This document shows positions 29,981 to 38,924 of a stretch of 44,900 bases of DNA, piece after piece. The notes under the pieces are model-generated. The model did not search any database and was not told the DNA's origin. It was given only the letters and a program-made list of their open reading frames with translations. Position numbers and translations under genes: made by a program. This stretch comes from Betaproteobacteria bacterium (GTDB lineage: Bacteria > Pseudomonadota > Gammaproteobacteria > Burkholderiales > Casimicrobiaceae): assembly GCA_003153475.1 (NCBI GenBank), contig PLYT01000049.1:1-44900 (forward strand). The letters are read 5' to 3'. Numbering within the stretch: position 1 is the stretch's first letter; each line of letters begins with the position of its first letter.

Positions 29981-30139
29981 TTTGCGCTGCCTGATTCCTC
30001 GCGGGCCGAATCTCTATCGTGATTTTGTATGTAAAGCACGCCGACGCCACCGCATCAAAGGGCTGCAAACTGGCTTGGCGTCGCGGCTGCGATGCTATTG
30101 TCACAAAGCCGCGAGCCATTTATCTAGAGTGTCACTCCG

Positions 30140-31864
30140 ATGGAACCAATCCGAATCGCCGCCGCAGTAATCCTCGCGATCCAATTGTCGATGAGCGTCG
30201 CTTACGGCGCCGGCACGGCGGCTACGAGCACTCCTTCAACGGGCGCGGCCGCACCATCACCTGGAATCACGGCGGCGCAAGGACATGGAGAGCTTGGCGC
30301 CGTGATCGACGCCGGCACGCTTGCGGATTTGCGCTGGCCTAATTTCATCGACTACCGCGAATCGATCGGGAGGTTTTACGAGACCGGCGCTTACTCGCTC
30401 GCATGGATTCGCGACGGCCACCCAAGCCCGCAAGCTCTTGCGATGATTGGCGTCTTCAAGCAGGCGGCGGCCAAGGGTCTAAACGCCGACGACTACGATG
30501 CCTCTCGCTGGGACGCTCGTGTCGCACAACTGCAAGCGACTGCTCCGCGCGCGTCGGAAACCGACCTTGCGCATTTCGATTTGGCGATGACGGTCTGCGC
30601 GATGCGCTTCATCTCGGATCTGCACGTCGGACGGGTGAATCCGCAGCACTTCATTTTCGGCCTCGACGTTGGATCCAAAAGATACGATCTGGCCGAGGTG
30701 CTGCGAAACCAGCTGATAAATTCGGCGGACGTGGATTCCGCGATCGCCAAAGTCGAGCCGCAGTACGACGGCTACCGGCGCGCGGAAACTGCGCTGGCGG
30801 CCTACTCGAAGCTCGCGGCGGCTGGCGACGCGCCGCTCATTCCGGTGCCGCCGAAGGGAATTCATCCGAACGCGCCGTATCCGGATGTTGCGGCGCTGGC
30901 GACACGATTGCGTCAACTCGGCGATCTGCCGGCTGATGCCGTCACGCCGGCCAACGGCGAAAAATATCAAGGTGCGATCGTGGATGCGGTAAAGAAGTTT
31001 CAAAGTCGCCATGGCCTGGAGCCCGACGGCGTGATTGGCAAGGGCACCATCACCGAATTGAACCGGCCGCTCAGCTATCGCGTGCGGCAGTTGCAACTCA
31101 CGCTCGAGCGCTATCGATGGATTCCACCGAACTTTCCGGAACCGCCAATCGTCGTCAACATCCCGGAGTTCATGCTGCGCACGATGCGCCGTCAGCCCGC
31201 CGACTTTCTGACAATGAAAGTTGTCGTCGGCAAGGCGATGCGCACGCAGACCCCGGTGTTCGCCAACACGATGCGCTACGTGATCTTCCGGCCGTACTGG
31301 GAGGTGCCGCCGTCCATTCAACGCGCGGAACTCGTGCCCAAGGCGCGCCGCGATCGCGGCTACCTTGCGGACCATGGTTTCGAGGTGGTGAACAGCTTCG
31401 GCGAAGTCGTCTCCGATGGCGCCGTGTCGGATGAAATCCTGGACGAGCTTCGATCGGGCGAACTTTCAATCCGGCAGAAGCCCGGGCCGAAAAACGCGCT
31501 CGGCCTCGTCAAATTTATTTTTCCGAATCCCTATAACGTGTATCTGCACAGCACTCCCGAGCCGGAATTGTTTTCGCGCGCCCGGCGCGATTTCAGCCAC
31601 GGATGCATCCGGGTTGAGAATCCCGAGGCGCTCGCAGCGTGGGTGTTGCGCGACAAGCCGGAATGGACGCCGGATCGGATTCGCGCCGCAATGAACGGCG
31701 ACACCACGTTGCAGGTCAATCTCGCCAAACCTATTCCGGTGTTGATTCTGTACAGTACCGCGGTCGTGGAGCCCGACGGCGAGGTAAAATTCTTCAATGA
31801 CATCTACGGCTACGACACAATGCTGGAGAAAGCGCTGGCGGCTGGCTATCCATATCCGAGCTGA
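30140..31864 (+). CDS. Murein L,D-transpeptidase, YcbB/LdtD-type
   Basis: A 574-residue exported protein. The N-terminus (RIAAAVILAIQLSMSVAYGA) is a signal peptide; a 60-residue Thr/Ala/Gly linker follows. Next comes the scaffold domain of YcbB proteins, a peptidoglycan-binding repeat (YQGAIVDAVKKFQSRHGLEP, then DGVIGKGTI, around 270-310) and the YkuD catalytic domain with HSTPEPELF and SHGCIRVENP, the Cys nucleophile near residue 488. It forms 3-3 cross-links in the periplasmic cell wall. It diverges from the carboxylase gene, and its stop is followed by 11-bp repeat units. Confidence 0.93.
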   Translation: MEPIRIAAAVILAIQLSMSVAYGAGTAATSTPSTGAAAPSPGITAAQGHGELGAVIDAGTLADLRWPNFIDYRESIGRFYETGAYSLAWIRDGHPSPQALAMIGVFKQAAAKGLNADDYDASRWDARVAQLQATAPRASETDLAHFDLAMTVCAMRFISDLHVGRVNPQHFIFGLDVGSKRYDLAEVLRNQLINSADVDSAIAKVEPQYDGYRRAETALAAYSKLAAAGDAPLIPVPPKGIHPNAPYPDVAALATRLRQLGDLPADAVTPANGEKYQGAIVDAVKKFQSRHGLEPDGVIGKGTITELNRPLSYRVRQLQLTLERYRWIPPNFPEPPIVVNIPEFMLRTMRRQPADFLTMKVVVGKAMRTQTPVFANTMRYVIFRPYWEVPPSIQRAELVPKARRDRGYLADHGFEVVNSFGEVVSDGAVSDEILDELRSGELSIRQKPGPKNALGLVKFIFPNPYNVYLHSTPEPELFSRARRDFSHGCIRVENPEALAAWVLRDKPEWTPDRIRAAMNGDTTLQVNLAKPIPVLILYSTAVVEPDGEVKFFNDIYGYDTMLEKALAAGYPYPS

Positions 31865-31865
31865 T

Positions 31866-31911
31866 TGACTATCCGAATGGCTATTCGACAGCAGGCGAAC
31901 TGACTATTCGG
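31866..31911. repeat. Diverged 11-bp repeat units at a second convergent junction
   Basis: Three copies of TGACTATTCGA (reverse complement of the 25.9-kb unit) occur as TGACTATCCGA (31866-31876), TGGCTATTCGA (31878-31888) and TGACTATTCGG (31901-31911). They fill most of the gap between the convergent L,D-transpeptidase and PfkB-kinase gene ends. Confidence 0.65.
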
Positions 31912-31929
31912 GCCAACGACGACAATGCG

Positions 31930-32877
31930 TCAGCTCGAGCGAAGCGGCGTCTCGCGCATGAAGCGAAGAGTTTCCTCCAACGAGCTGATGCCGGCGTCGG
32001 AGCCGAGTCCCTGCGCAACCAGCGCCGCACTGGCATTGCCAAGCTTCATGCATTCCGCCGGCGCCCAGCCCAGCGCAATCGCGCGAATGAATCCCGCGCA
32101 ATAAGCGTCGCCGCATCCCGAGGTGTCGACCACCGTTATTGCGTGCGCCGCCAACTGCAACCGCTCGTGCGCGGTCAACAGCAGACTGCCGTCGCCACCC
32201 ATCGTGAGCAGCACGCCGCGCGCGCCCAAGTCGAGCAATCTATGCGCCGCGTCATCCGACGTGCTGGTTTCGGTCAGTCGGCAGGCCTGTTCTGCATTCG
32301 GCATGAACCAATCGACGAACGGCAGGCACGGTTTCAGAATCGAAAGCAATTTCGCGGAACCTTCGCTCAGAATGTCCATGCTGGTGGTCGCGCCGCCTCG
32401 ATGAGCGCGGCGGACTATTTCCGGCGCGCCGTCGCGCCCAAGCCCGCGCATCGAATCGGTTCCGCCGAGATGCAGATGCGACGCGCCTTCGACCAGCTTC
32501 CACGGCACGTCATGCATCGTGAACGCGGCGTTCGCGCCGATCACATGTAACGCCGGGCGGTCGCCGTTGGGACGGATGGGCAGGATGCTCGCCGAAGTCT
32601 GCACGCCCTGCTTGCGAACGACGTGGCTGGTGTCGACTCCGTTTCGAATAAGCGCATCGATCAGCACGTCGCCGAGCGCGTCGTCGCCGACCGCGCCAAC
32701 CGTCGCTACGTTCAGCCCCAGTTTCGCCAGACCCACCGCAGTGCCCGCGGCGGAGCCGGCTGGCGCGAGCCTGATTTCGTCGAGCAGCAAGCTGCCCTGC
32801 CCCGCGGGAATGTGGGTCACGGGACGGCCCAGGATGTCGAGCACGTGAGCGCCGAGCGTCACGACTTGCCGCGGCAT
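31930..32877 (-). CDS. PfkB family carbohydrate kinase
   Basis: A 315-residue ribokinase-fold sugar or nucleoside kinase. N-terminal substrate-side motif: PAGSAAGTAVGLAKLGLNV; C-terminal signature with the catalytic base: VDTSGCGDAYCAGFIRAI near residue 257 (Cys replaces the common Ala in DTxGAGD, a tolerated change). Its ATG overlaps the upstream class II aldolase stop (TGATG), so the kinase and aldolase are coupled and probably act in one sugar pathway: phosphorylation, then cleavage to dihydroxyacetone phosphate and an aldehyde. The sugar is not identified. Confidence 0.88.
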   Translation of the reverse strand: MPRQVVTLGAHVLDILGRPVTHIPAGQGSLLLDEIRLAPAGSAAGTAVGLAKLGLNVATVGAVGDDALGDVLIDALIRNGVDTSHVVRKQGVQTSASILPIRPNGDRPALHVIGANAAFTMHDVPWKLVEGASHLHLGGTDSMRGLGRDGAPEIVRRAHRGGATTSMDILSEGSAKLLSILKPCLPFVDWFMPNAEQACRLTETSTSDDAAHRLLDLGARGVLLTMGGDGSLLLTAHERLQLAAHAITVVDTSGCGDAYCAGFIRAIALGWAPAECMKLGNASAALVAQGLGSDAGISSLEETLRFMRETPLRSS

Positions 32878-33608
32878 CAGCGGCCTGGCTCCGGCTCGCG
32901 CGCGTCCTTCTCGCTCTCTGCCGCGGCAGAATTCTTGCGCGCGATTTCGCGGTCCTGTCTCGCGATTACCGCCGCGTGCAGTTGCGCGACGATGTTCTCA
33001 GGGAGCACGGTAACGGGTCTCCCGGTCGCGAGCGCGTGACAGTAGATAGCCGCGCATTTTTCCAGCAACTCGACGAGAGTGTAAGTCTGATCGAGGTTCG
33101 CGCCAACGCACAGCGCGCCGTGATTTTGGATGATGTAACAGTGGCATCGATTGGCCAGCTTGCGCGCGACGTTGTCGTGCAGCTCGCGAGTTCCCGACAA
33201 CGCGTACGGAACGATGTCGATGATGTTGCCGACGGCGAGCGTCACCTCGTCGAACAGCGGCGGAATCGGCATGTTCAACACGCCAAGCACGCTGGCGTAG
33301 GTCTGATGCGAATGAATTACGGCGCTCACGTCGGCGCGCGACTTGTACGCGGCCAGATGCATCGGAGTCTCGATCGACGGTTTGCGCTCGCCTTCGATTC
33401 GGCGCAGCTCGAAGTCCACGACGCAAATGTCGTCGACGGTCATGATGTCGTATCGCATCCGCGTCGGCGTGACGACGAAGGCATTCTCGCCGGCAACGAG
33501 CATCGACACGTTTCCCGCGCTTCCGGACTTCGAGCCGAAGAAGCCCTCGCTCGACAGGCGTTGGCTGATGCGCAGGACCTGCAGCTTGCAATCGTCGAAG
33601 CGTCCCAT
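32877..33608 (-). CDS. Class II aldolase/adducin family protein (fuculose-phosphate aldolase-like)
   Basis: A 243-residue zinc aldolase-type protein. The glycine-rich phosphate loop SGSAGNVSMLV is near residue 29, the zinc ligands fall in AVIHSHQTYASVLG (His-Ser-His) and in CYIIQNHGALCVG, and the catalytic acidic residue is in PPLFDEVTL. Relatives cleave fuculose-1-P, rhamnulose-1-P, ribulose-type or 5-deoxysugar phosphates. The 30-residue C-terminal tail (Lys/Glu/Arg/Pro-rich) is beyond the domain. Coupling to a PfkB kinase suggests that kinase makes its substrate. Confidence 0.88.
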   Translation of the reverse strand: MGRFDDCKLQVLRISQRLSSEGFFGSKSGSAGNVSMLVAGENAFVVTPTRMRYDIMTVDDICVVDFELRRIEGERKPSIETPMHLAAYKSRADVSAVIHSHQTYASVLGVLNMPIPPLFDEVTLAVGNIIDIVPYALSGTRELHDNVARKLANRCHCYIIQNHGALCVGANLDQTYTLVELLEKCAAIYCHALATGRPVTVLPENIVAQLHAAVIARQDREIARKNSAAAESEKDAREPEPGR

Positions 33609-33679
33609 GACGCAATCTTTCTACGCCTTCGGCCCGAACGAAAGAACCCGGTGGCGGAGCTCGATCGACGGGCGCGGCG

Positions 33680-34117
33680 TCAGCGTTTGGGAATGGTCTT
33701 GCTTTTGCGGGTGCGCGATGCTGGATGTGCGCGGGCGACGCGGGGTGCGCCACGTGATGGCTTCTGCAGTGCCATCTTGCGGCCGTCCTCGAGGATTCCG
33801 GCGAGTTGCTCCCAGTCAACCTTGACGTCGAGACGCACGCCGACCCATCCGTTGTGGCCTACGTAGGGCGGCACGAAAAAGCGCTTCGGATCCGAGTGGA
33901 CGAGAATCTCCTGCACCATCGGCGGCGACTTGACCCAGACCGCTACGTGGCCGCTCTCGTGATGGTTGTTGTCGGTCATCGCGAACATCTTGCCGCCGGC
34001 TCTGAACGTGCATTCTCCCCACGCTTCCTTTTCGATGGTGTCCGGAAGCGCGAGACATATTTCGCGCAGGCGTTTTATCGGCCCGTTCGGATCGTAGTCC
34101 ATGTGCGGATGCGCCAT
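33680..34117 (-). CDS. MmcQ/YjbR family protein
   Basis: A 145-residue small protein of the YjbR (CyaY-like DNA-binding fold) family. Supporting blocks: ICLALPDTIEKEAWGECTFR, KMFAMTDNN, VAVWVKSPPMVQEIL and VGHNGWVGVRLD. The basic C-terminal tail of about 30 residues (RKSKTIPKR) is an extension. The biological role of the family is unclear; DNA binding is suggested by the fold only. GAGGG precedes the ATG. It stands alone between the aldolase operon and the cyclase-regulator gene. Confidence 0.85.
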   Translation of the reverse strand: MAHPHMDYDPNGPIKRLREICLALPDTIEKEAWGECTFRAGGKMFAMTDNNHHESGHVAVWVKSPPMVQEILVHSDPKRFFVPPYVGHNGWVGVRLDVKVDWEQLAGILEDGRKMALQKPSRGAPRVARAHPASRTRKSKTIPKR

Positions 34118-34347
34118 GCGTAACCCTCGGTCCCAGGTTAATTTTCAAAATTGCCGATGCGATCATCGCGGCGCGCGCCCGCGAATCAGCCATTATACTA
34201 AACTGCCAGTTCACGAAAAGGTTACGCACGACGATGAGCAGGCATCGTCGAGTACGAGAAGAGTTATTCAAGAGAAGCTTGTTAGCGCAGCCCGACACTG
34301 TCCATCGAAACGGGGGTAACTTTATTCCGAGACATGCCGCCGCTGTC

Positions 34348-34372
34348 CGAAAGATCGGATCTCGATCTTCCG
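34348..34372. terminator. Hairpin in the gap after the cyclase-regulator gene
   Basis: AAGATCG-GATCT-CGATCTT forms a 7-bp stem extended by CG pairs across one mismatch, 17 nt beyond the cyclase-regulator stop in its direction of transcription. No U-run follows. The remainder of the 271-base gap (34118-34388) holds nothing I can support. Confidence 0.3.
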
Positions 34373-34388
34373 AGCTTCATGCCCTCGC

Positions 34389-37300
34389 TCAGAGCGCGCC
34401 GAGCTGTTCTGACAGGTATCGCACTTTGGCTTCGGCGCCCCAAGCCTGATAGCCCTTCAGGGCAGCATCGAGTGCCTCGCGGGCTGCCGCCTTTTCCCCC
34501 CGACGGTTGTGAAAGCGCGCCTCATGCTCATGTGCAAGAGCCGCGTCATGCGGGTAGCCAGCGGCCTCGGCAAGCGTCGCTGCGTGCCGGAACAGCGCGG
34601 CCGCGGACTGCGCGTCACCGGTCACACCATCGAGCATCGCCTCCAGCAAGGTTGCCTTGTGCGAGAAGTTCGCGCCTGTCAAACCCGCCCAGCCGCGCAT
34701 CGTCCGCAAGCAGAAACGAGCTTCCTCGAGCAGCGGCGCAATGGGCTCGCCCTCCAGCTGTGCTGCCTTAGCGAGGGCTGCGACGGCCCGATACTGGACG
34801 AGGTCGACCTCCGCGATCTGACCCTCGAAATCCGGCTGCAGCGTGCGTGCTTGCTCCGCCCATTGCAGAGCGCCGGACCAGTCACCGAAGTGGGCGTGCA
34901 GCTTGACCCGCGAGACGAGGTAATAGCCGATCTGGTTCCCAAATTCAGTCTTGCGGATCGACGCGATGTCGCGCTCTTCGTCGTACTCTTCATCGCTCAG
35001 GGAAAGGGGACTAACGGTTAGCCCAGCAAGCGCCTTGGCAAATTGCAGCTCGTGCAGAAGGTGGAAGGCCGAGTTCATAACGCGGTTGGCGTTGCGCCGC
35101 AGGTTCAGGCGCGCGTTTTCCATTACTTCGGCCAGCGGCCGACCGAGCGCGGCCAAGCACACGACGTACACCGACAGGTTGCCGCAACCAGCAACGATAT
35201 CTCCTCTGTTGAAGCCTGCCTCGGCTGCGTCCAGTGCCAGCGGTAAGCTAGTCGCCAGAGGGTGGACCCAATGGCTGTGAAACCATCCGTGCACCCATGC
35301 GACCCTCGCCTGCTGCGTCCCACCGTGCGCGCGGTCGTGATCGAGTGCGAGTTGACTCCATGCGCAAGCGCCAGCGCGGTCCCCGGTCAAGCCGCGATGG
35401 ACCACGGAGTACATGGAATAGACCTCGGCCGCTTGTGGACCGCTGCCATGCTCGAGGGTCAGGCGCAGGCAGGTGATCGCAAGGAGCGCGAACAGCTCGA
35501 TCTGGTGGCTCTGGAATGCGAACGGCGCGATGCTCAGCAGCGGCGAGATCGCTCGCGCCGCGACCGGATCCTTCAGGGGTGGCAAAGTGATGAGGTCGGC
35601 TGGCGCCCTTCCAGCCATGCGCTGGGAGATCTCGCGCATTTCCTCACCGATCTGCGTTTTCAGGGCCATCGGCTCGGTCGGCAGCTTCAGACCGAGCAAC
35701 TCGGCAGCGCGTAAACCCACGTCCACCGACTGCGTCGCCAGGCCAATGCTGAAGGTACGGTTCGCTTCCCTTTCGAGGTAGTCAACCGCTCGCAGCGTGT
35801 CCCCAGCCAATTCCCAGTGATGCGCGAGGAGCGACAGATGGGGTGACAAGTCCTGAGCGCTTTCCCTCTCGTACCACGCAGCGATCTCGCGATGTAGCTG
35901 CCGGCGTCGGCTCTTGAGCAGCGAGTCGTAGGCAGCGTCCCGCACCAACGCATGCTTGAAGACGTACACCGCTTCTGAGCCGGCGCCGCGCCGAAACGCC
36001 AGGCCCGAGTCGATCAAGCGATCGAGAACATCGTCGAGCGCAGCCTTAGGTAGACTGACCACCCCTGAAATGATCTCGTAGCTGAATTCTCGTCCGATGA
36101 CCGCCCCGATCTGGGCGATCTCCTTGACCAGCGCGACGCGGTCCAGCCGCGCCATCAATGAATCTCGCAGAGTCGCAGGAATAGCTATGCTCGTCATCGA
36201 ACCGGCGTAGCTGTAATGATCTCCCGCGTCTGTCAAGGTACCCGCCTCAAGAATGGATCGAGTCAGCTCCTCAACGAACAGCGGTCCGCCGTCAGTCTTA
36301 CCGATGATCTGGCTCAGCACTTCAGCGGGCAGAGCCTTACCTGCGGTCACTTGCGAAACGATTACGCCGCTCTCATCGCGACTCAACCGCGACAGCGGAA
36401 GCACGGTGACGTGCCGGTGCGTGCTCCATTCGGGCTGGGAAAACTCAGGCCGGTGAGTGACGACCATCAGCAGCGGCAGGCCGCTGATTCTTCCGATCAA
36501 CCGCTCCAATACCTCGAGGGTGGCCGAATCGGCCCAGTGCGCGTCCTCGAATATCATCAAGGTGGGCGGGCGGCGCCGTGCGATGGTCTCGATGACGCCC
36601 ACCAGCGCGCGAATGGTCTCCTCTTTTTGCTGCTTCGGGGCCATCGCCAGGGGCCCGTAACGGTCCTGGCATGGGATCGACAGGATCGGGGCAACCAGTC
36701 GCACGTACTCGAGCGGACACCCATGCTGCCCCACCAGTAGCGCTTCGAGTTTGTCCAACTTGGAGGAGGCGGACTCTTCATGCCCGAAGTTCAACTCCCG
36801 CTCGAAACTGTCGATGCTCGGATAGTAGGCACTGTTAACGTGATAGGGGGAACACTGCAGGTGCAGCGTGTTCGATACCTCGCGCTCGAGTCGCTTGCGC
36901 ACTTCGCTCAGGATGCGAGACTTGCCGATGCCGGGTTCCCCCGAAAGCAGCACCACCTGGCCTTCCCCTCGCTGCGCCAGTTGCCAGCGCTCGACCAACA
37001 GACCGATTTCCCGGTCGCGCCCCACCAGCGCGGTCAACCTCCCATGCGTGGCCGCCTCGAAGCGGCTGGCCGCCTGGCTCATGCCCGTGATGCGCCAGAC
37101 ACGGGTGGGTTGGGCAATCCCCTTCAGCAAATGCTCGCCGAGGTCGACGTAGTCGAAGCTCCCGCCCGCGAGCTGACGGGTGCGCTCGCTGATCACAACG
37201 GTGTCCGGCTCGGCCAGTGTCTGCAGGCGCGCAGCCACGTTGGGGGTATCGCCCAGCGCGAGCCGTTCGTGTGCACCGACATCGTCGATGACAACTACAC

Positions 37301-37880
37301 CAGTATGGATGCCGATCCGCACTGAAAGGCGCACCGCGCCGTTTTCTGCCCGCCGGGTGTTGAGCTCGCTCATGGCCGCCAGCACTCCCACGCCGGCGCG
37401 AATCGCGCGCTCAGCGTCGTTCTCGTGAGCGGCCGGATAGCCGAAATAGACCACCAATCCGTCGCCCAGGAGCTGTGCGATGTAGCCATCGAAACGAGCG
37501 ATGACCTCGACGGCCGTTGCTTCGTAAGCGCGCAGGAGGTCGCGCAGCTCCTCCGGGTCGAGGCGCTCGGACAGCGATGTAGAACCCACCAGGTCGCAGA
37601 ACATGACCGTAAGCTGACGGCGCTCTCCCTCGGCGCTGACGGGCTGTTGCGTCGGCGGGCTTGCCGGGGTTTTTCGCACAGCCGGCGGCACGGACTCGGT
37701 GTGGTCTAGCGCCGAGATTGCATTGAGCAGGACCTTGCGGTGGCCGAGCAGCACGCCAAGCTTTTCGAGGTCGCCCTCGCTGAGTAGCCTCAAGGATCTT
37801 AGGTCTACGCCGTTGTCGTCGAATACCGGAGCGTAACGTTCGAGGCCGATGCTCTGAAGCCACGATGCGAGAGACTGCAT
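34389..37880 (-). CDS. SAM domain - class III cyclase - AAA-type ATPase - TPR signalling protein
   Basis: A 1163-residue multidomain regulator. A SAM domain (1-60, LASWLQSIGLERYAPVFDDN) is followed by a class III adenylate/guanylate cyclase domain (about 85-265: metal Asp in VMFCDLVGSTS, second Asp in LLGDGLVVYFG, and RIGIHTGVVV, then GDTPNVAARLQ). Next is a STAND/AAA-like ATPase (Walker A GEPGIGKSR near 318, Walker B LMIFEDAHWAD near 440), then helical TPR-type repeats to the end. The purine-selecting Lys is Gln in IAQLLGDG, a frequent variant, so product and activity are uncertain. It may sense a signal and control the downstream-lying metabolic cluster on the same strand, but direct regulation is inferred from position only. 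Confidence 0.9.
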   Translation of the reverse strand: MQSLASWLQSIGLERYAPVFDDNGVDLRSLRLLSEGDLEKLGVLLGHRKVLLNAISALDHTESVPPAVRKTPASPPTQQPVSAEGERRQLTVMFCDLVGSTSLSERLDPEELRDLLRAYEATAVEVIARFDGYIAQLLGDGLVVYFGYPAAHENDAERAIRAGVGVLAAMSELNTRRAENGAVRLSVRIGIHTGVVVIDDVGAHERLALGDTPNVAARLQTLAEPDTVVISERTRQLAGGSFDYVDLGEHLLKGIAQPTRVWRITGMSQAASRFEAATHGRLTALVGRDREIGLLVERWQLAQRGEGQVVLLSGEPGIGKSRILSEVRKRLEREVSNTLHLQCSPYHVNSAYYPSIDSFERELNFGHEESASSKLDKLEALLVGQHGCPLEYVRLVAPILSIPCQDRYGPLAMAPKQQKEETIRALVGVIETIARRRPPTLMIFEDAHWADSATLEVLERLIGRISGLPLLMVVTHRPEFSQPEWSTHRHVTVLPLSRLSRDESGVIVSQVTAGKALPAEVLSQIIGKTDGGPLFVEELTRSILEAGTLTDAGDHYSYAGSMTSIAIPATLRDSLMARLDRVALVKEIAQIGAVIGREFSYEIISGVVSLPKAALDDVLDRLIDSGLAFRRGAGSEAVYVFKHALVRDAAYDSLLKSRRRQLHREIAAWYERESAQDLSPHLSLLAHHWELAGDTLRAVDYLEREANRTFSIGLATQSVDVGLRAAELLGLKLPTEPMALKTQIGEEMREISQRMAGRAPADLITLPPLKDPVAARAISPLLSIAPFAFQSHQIELFALLAITCLRLTLEHGSGPQAAEVYSMYSVVHRGLTGDRAGACAWSQLALDHDRAHGGTQQARVAWVHGWFHSHWVHPLATSLPLALDAAEAGFNRGDIVAGCGNLSVYVVCLAALGRPLAEVMENARLNLRRNANRVMNSAFHLLHELQFAKALAGLTVSPLSLSDEEYDEERDIASIRKTEFGNQIGYYLVSRVKLHAHFGDWSGALQWAEQARTLQPDFEGQIAEVDLVQYRAVAALAKAAQLEGEPIAPLLEEARFCLRTMRGWAGLTGANFSHKATLLEAMLDGVTGDAQSAAALFRHAATLAEAAGYPHDAALAHEHEARFHNRRGEKAAAREALDAALKGYQAWGAEAKVRYLSEQLGAL

Positions 37881-37903
37881 TTTTTCTCCGCGCGACGATC
37901 CTC

Positions 37904-38911
37904 TTACAATGGGCTGCGCTGTAAAAGCAGTGCGTTGGCGTGCATATCGGGCGATAGCGCAAAGAGCACAAGATTATTTTCGGTGATCGGTTTATTGGCC
38001 ACCGACCACGCCAGGTTTACCGCCACGCTGGCGAGCGTCAAGTTGGCGAAATTCTCGATCGTCTCGATCATTTGCTTCGGCTGCAGAACTTTCTGCCACA
38101 TCTCGAACAGAACAGATGAAGCCTGGTAGGCAATCAATGTCACGGACGATGCTGGAATGTTGTGACGCGCCAGCAGACCGGTCACTGCAGTGGGCGCGAT
38201 CTTCCCGCCAAACTCGGCGAAGCCCTGCATTCCCTCGGCTGTGATCTGGTAAAACGGCTCGCTCCGTAGCCACTCGTGACCGTCCTTAGGAGGTTGCTCC
38301 GGGTACTTCCTGCCCTGCATATACATTGATCCGAAGTAGGAGGTCATGGTGACGGTGTTGTGGTCGACCACTCGCCACTGCGTCGGGTCGGACGAGAGGC
38401 CAACCACCGCGGCGCCTGCGCCATCGGCCGCGCTGACTGACTGCACGGTGTGATAGTCAACGTGACGCGTCCAGTCACCTCCGACCGCGACGAGTATGTT
38501 TTTTGCGCGACCCGCCTGGATGAGCGCGTCGGCAAACAGCAGCCCGGCGTTGAAGTTCGAGAACTCGTTATTCAGAGGCACGACGTAGGTGTGCTGCGGC
38601 AAATGGAGCATCTGATGCAGATGGCTCAGCTCATTCGGAGTGGTGTAAGGGCTGACAGACGCGTACCCGAGCAGCATGTCGACGTCCGCGGCTTTCAGGT
38701 TGGCATCCTGCAAAGCGTTCAGCGCGGCCGGCACCATGATCGTCATCAAGTCTTCGCCGGGTCCGAGAACGACCCGGGTCTTATATCCCTGGAAGGGATT
38801 TCCTTCGGGGATATGAGACTTCAGCCAGTCGAAGATTGGGTCGTCATTCGTGCGGAGATTCGGCGGGACAGAGTAGCCGACTCCAATGATGCGAGGCTGG
38901 AGACCGTTCAT
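37904..38911 (-). CDS. Ketosynthase III (FabH)-like protein without catalytic cysteine
   Basis: A 335-residue thiolase-fold protein: IIGVGYSVPPNLRTND at the start, a DMLLGYASVSPYTTPNE block, NILVAVGGDWTRHVD, and SAADGAGAAVVGLSSD in the middle all follow KAS III layout. However, the nucleophile region reads PLNNEFSNFNAGL with no Cys, and the whole protein contains no Cys. The HQAN motif is YQASS (His to Tyr), while the Asn region (ENFANLTLASVAVN) remains. It therefore cannot use the standard Cys-His-Asn chemistry; an acyl-binding, structural or new catalytic role is inferred. GGGAGAG precedes the ATG. It lies 13 nt downstream of the amine oxidase gene. Confidence 0.8.
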   Translation of the reverse strand: MNGLQPRIIGVGYSVPPNLRTNDDPIFDWLKSHIPEGNPFQGYKTRVVLGPGEDLMTIMVPAALNALQDANLKAADVDMLLGYASVSPYTTPNELSHLHQMLHLPQHTYVVPLNNEFSNFNAGLLFADALIQAGRAKNILVAVGGDWTRHVDYHTVQSVSAADGAGAAVVGLSSDPTQWRVVDHNTVTMTSYFGSMYMQGRKYPEQPPKDGHEWLRSEPFYQITAEGMQGFAEFGGKIAPTAVTGLLARHNIPASSVTLIAYQASSVLFEMWQKVLQPKQMIETIENFANLTLASVAVNLAWSVANKPITENNLVLFALSPDMHANALLLQRSPL

Positions 38912-38924
38912 GTGCTCTCTCCCA

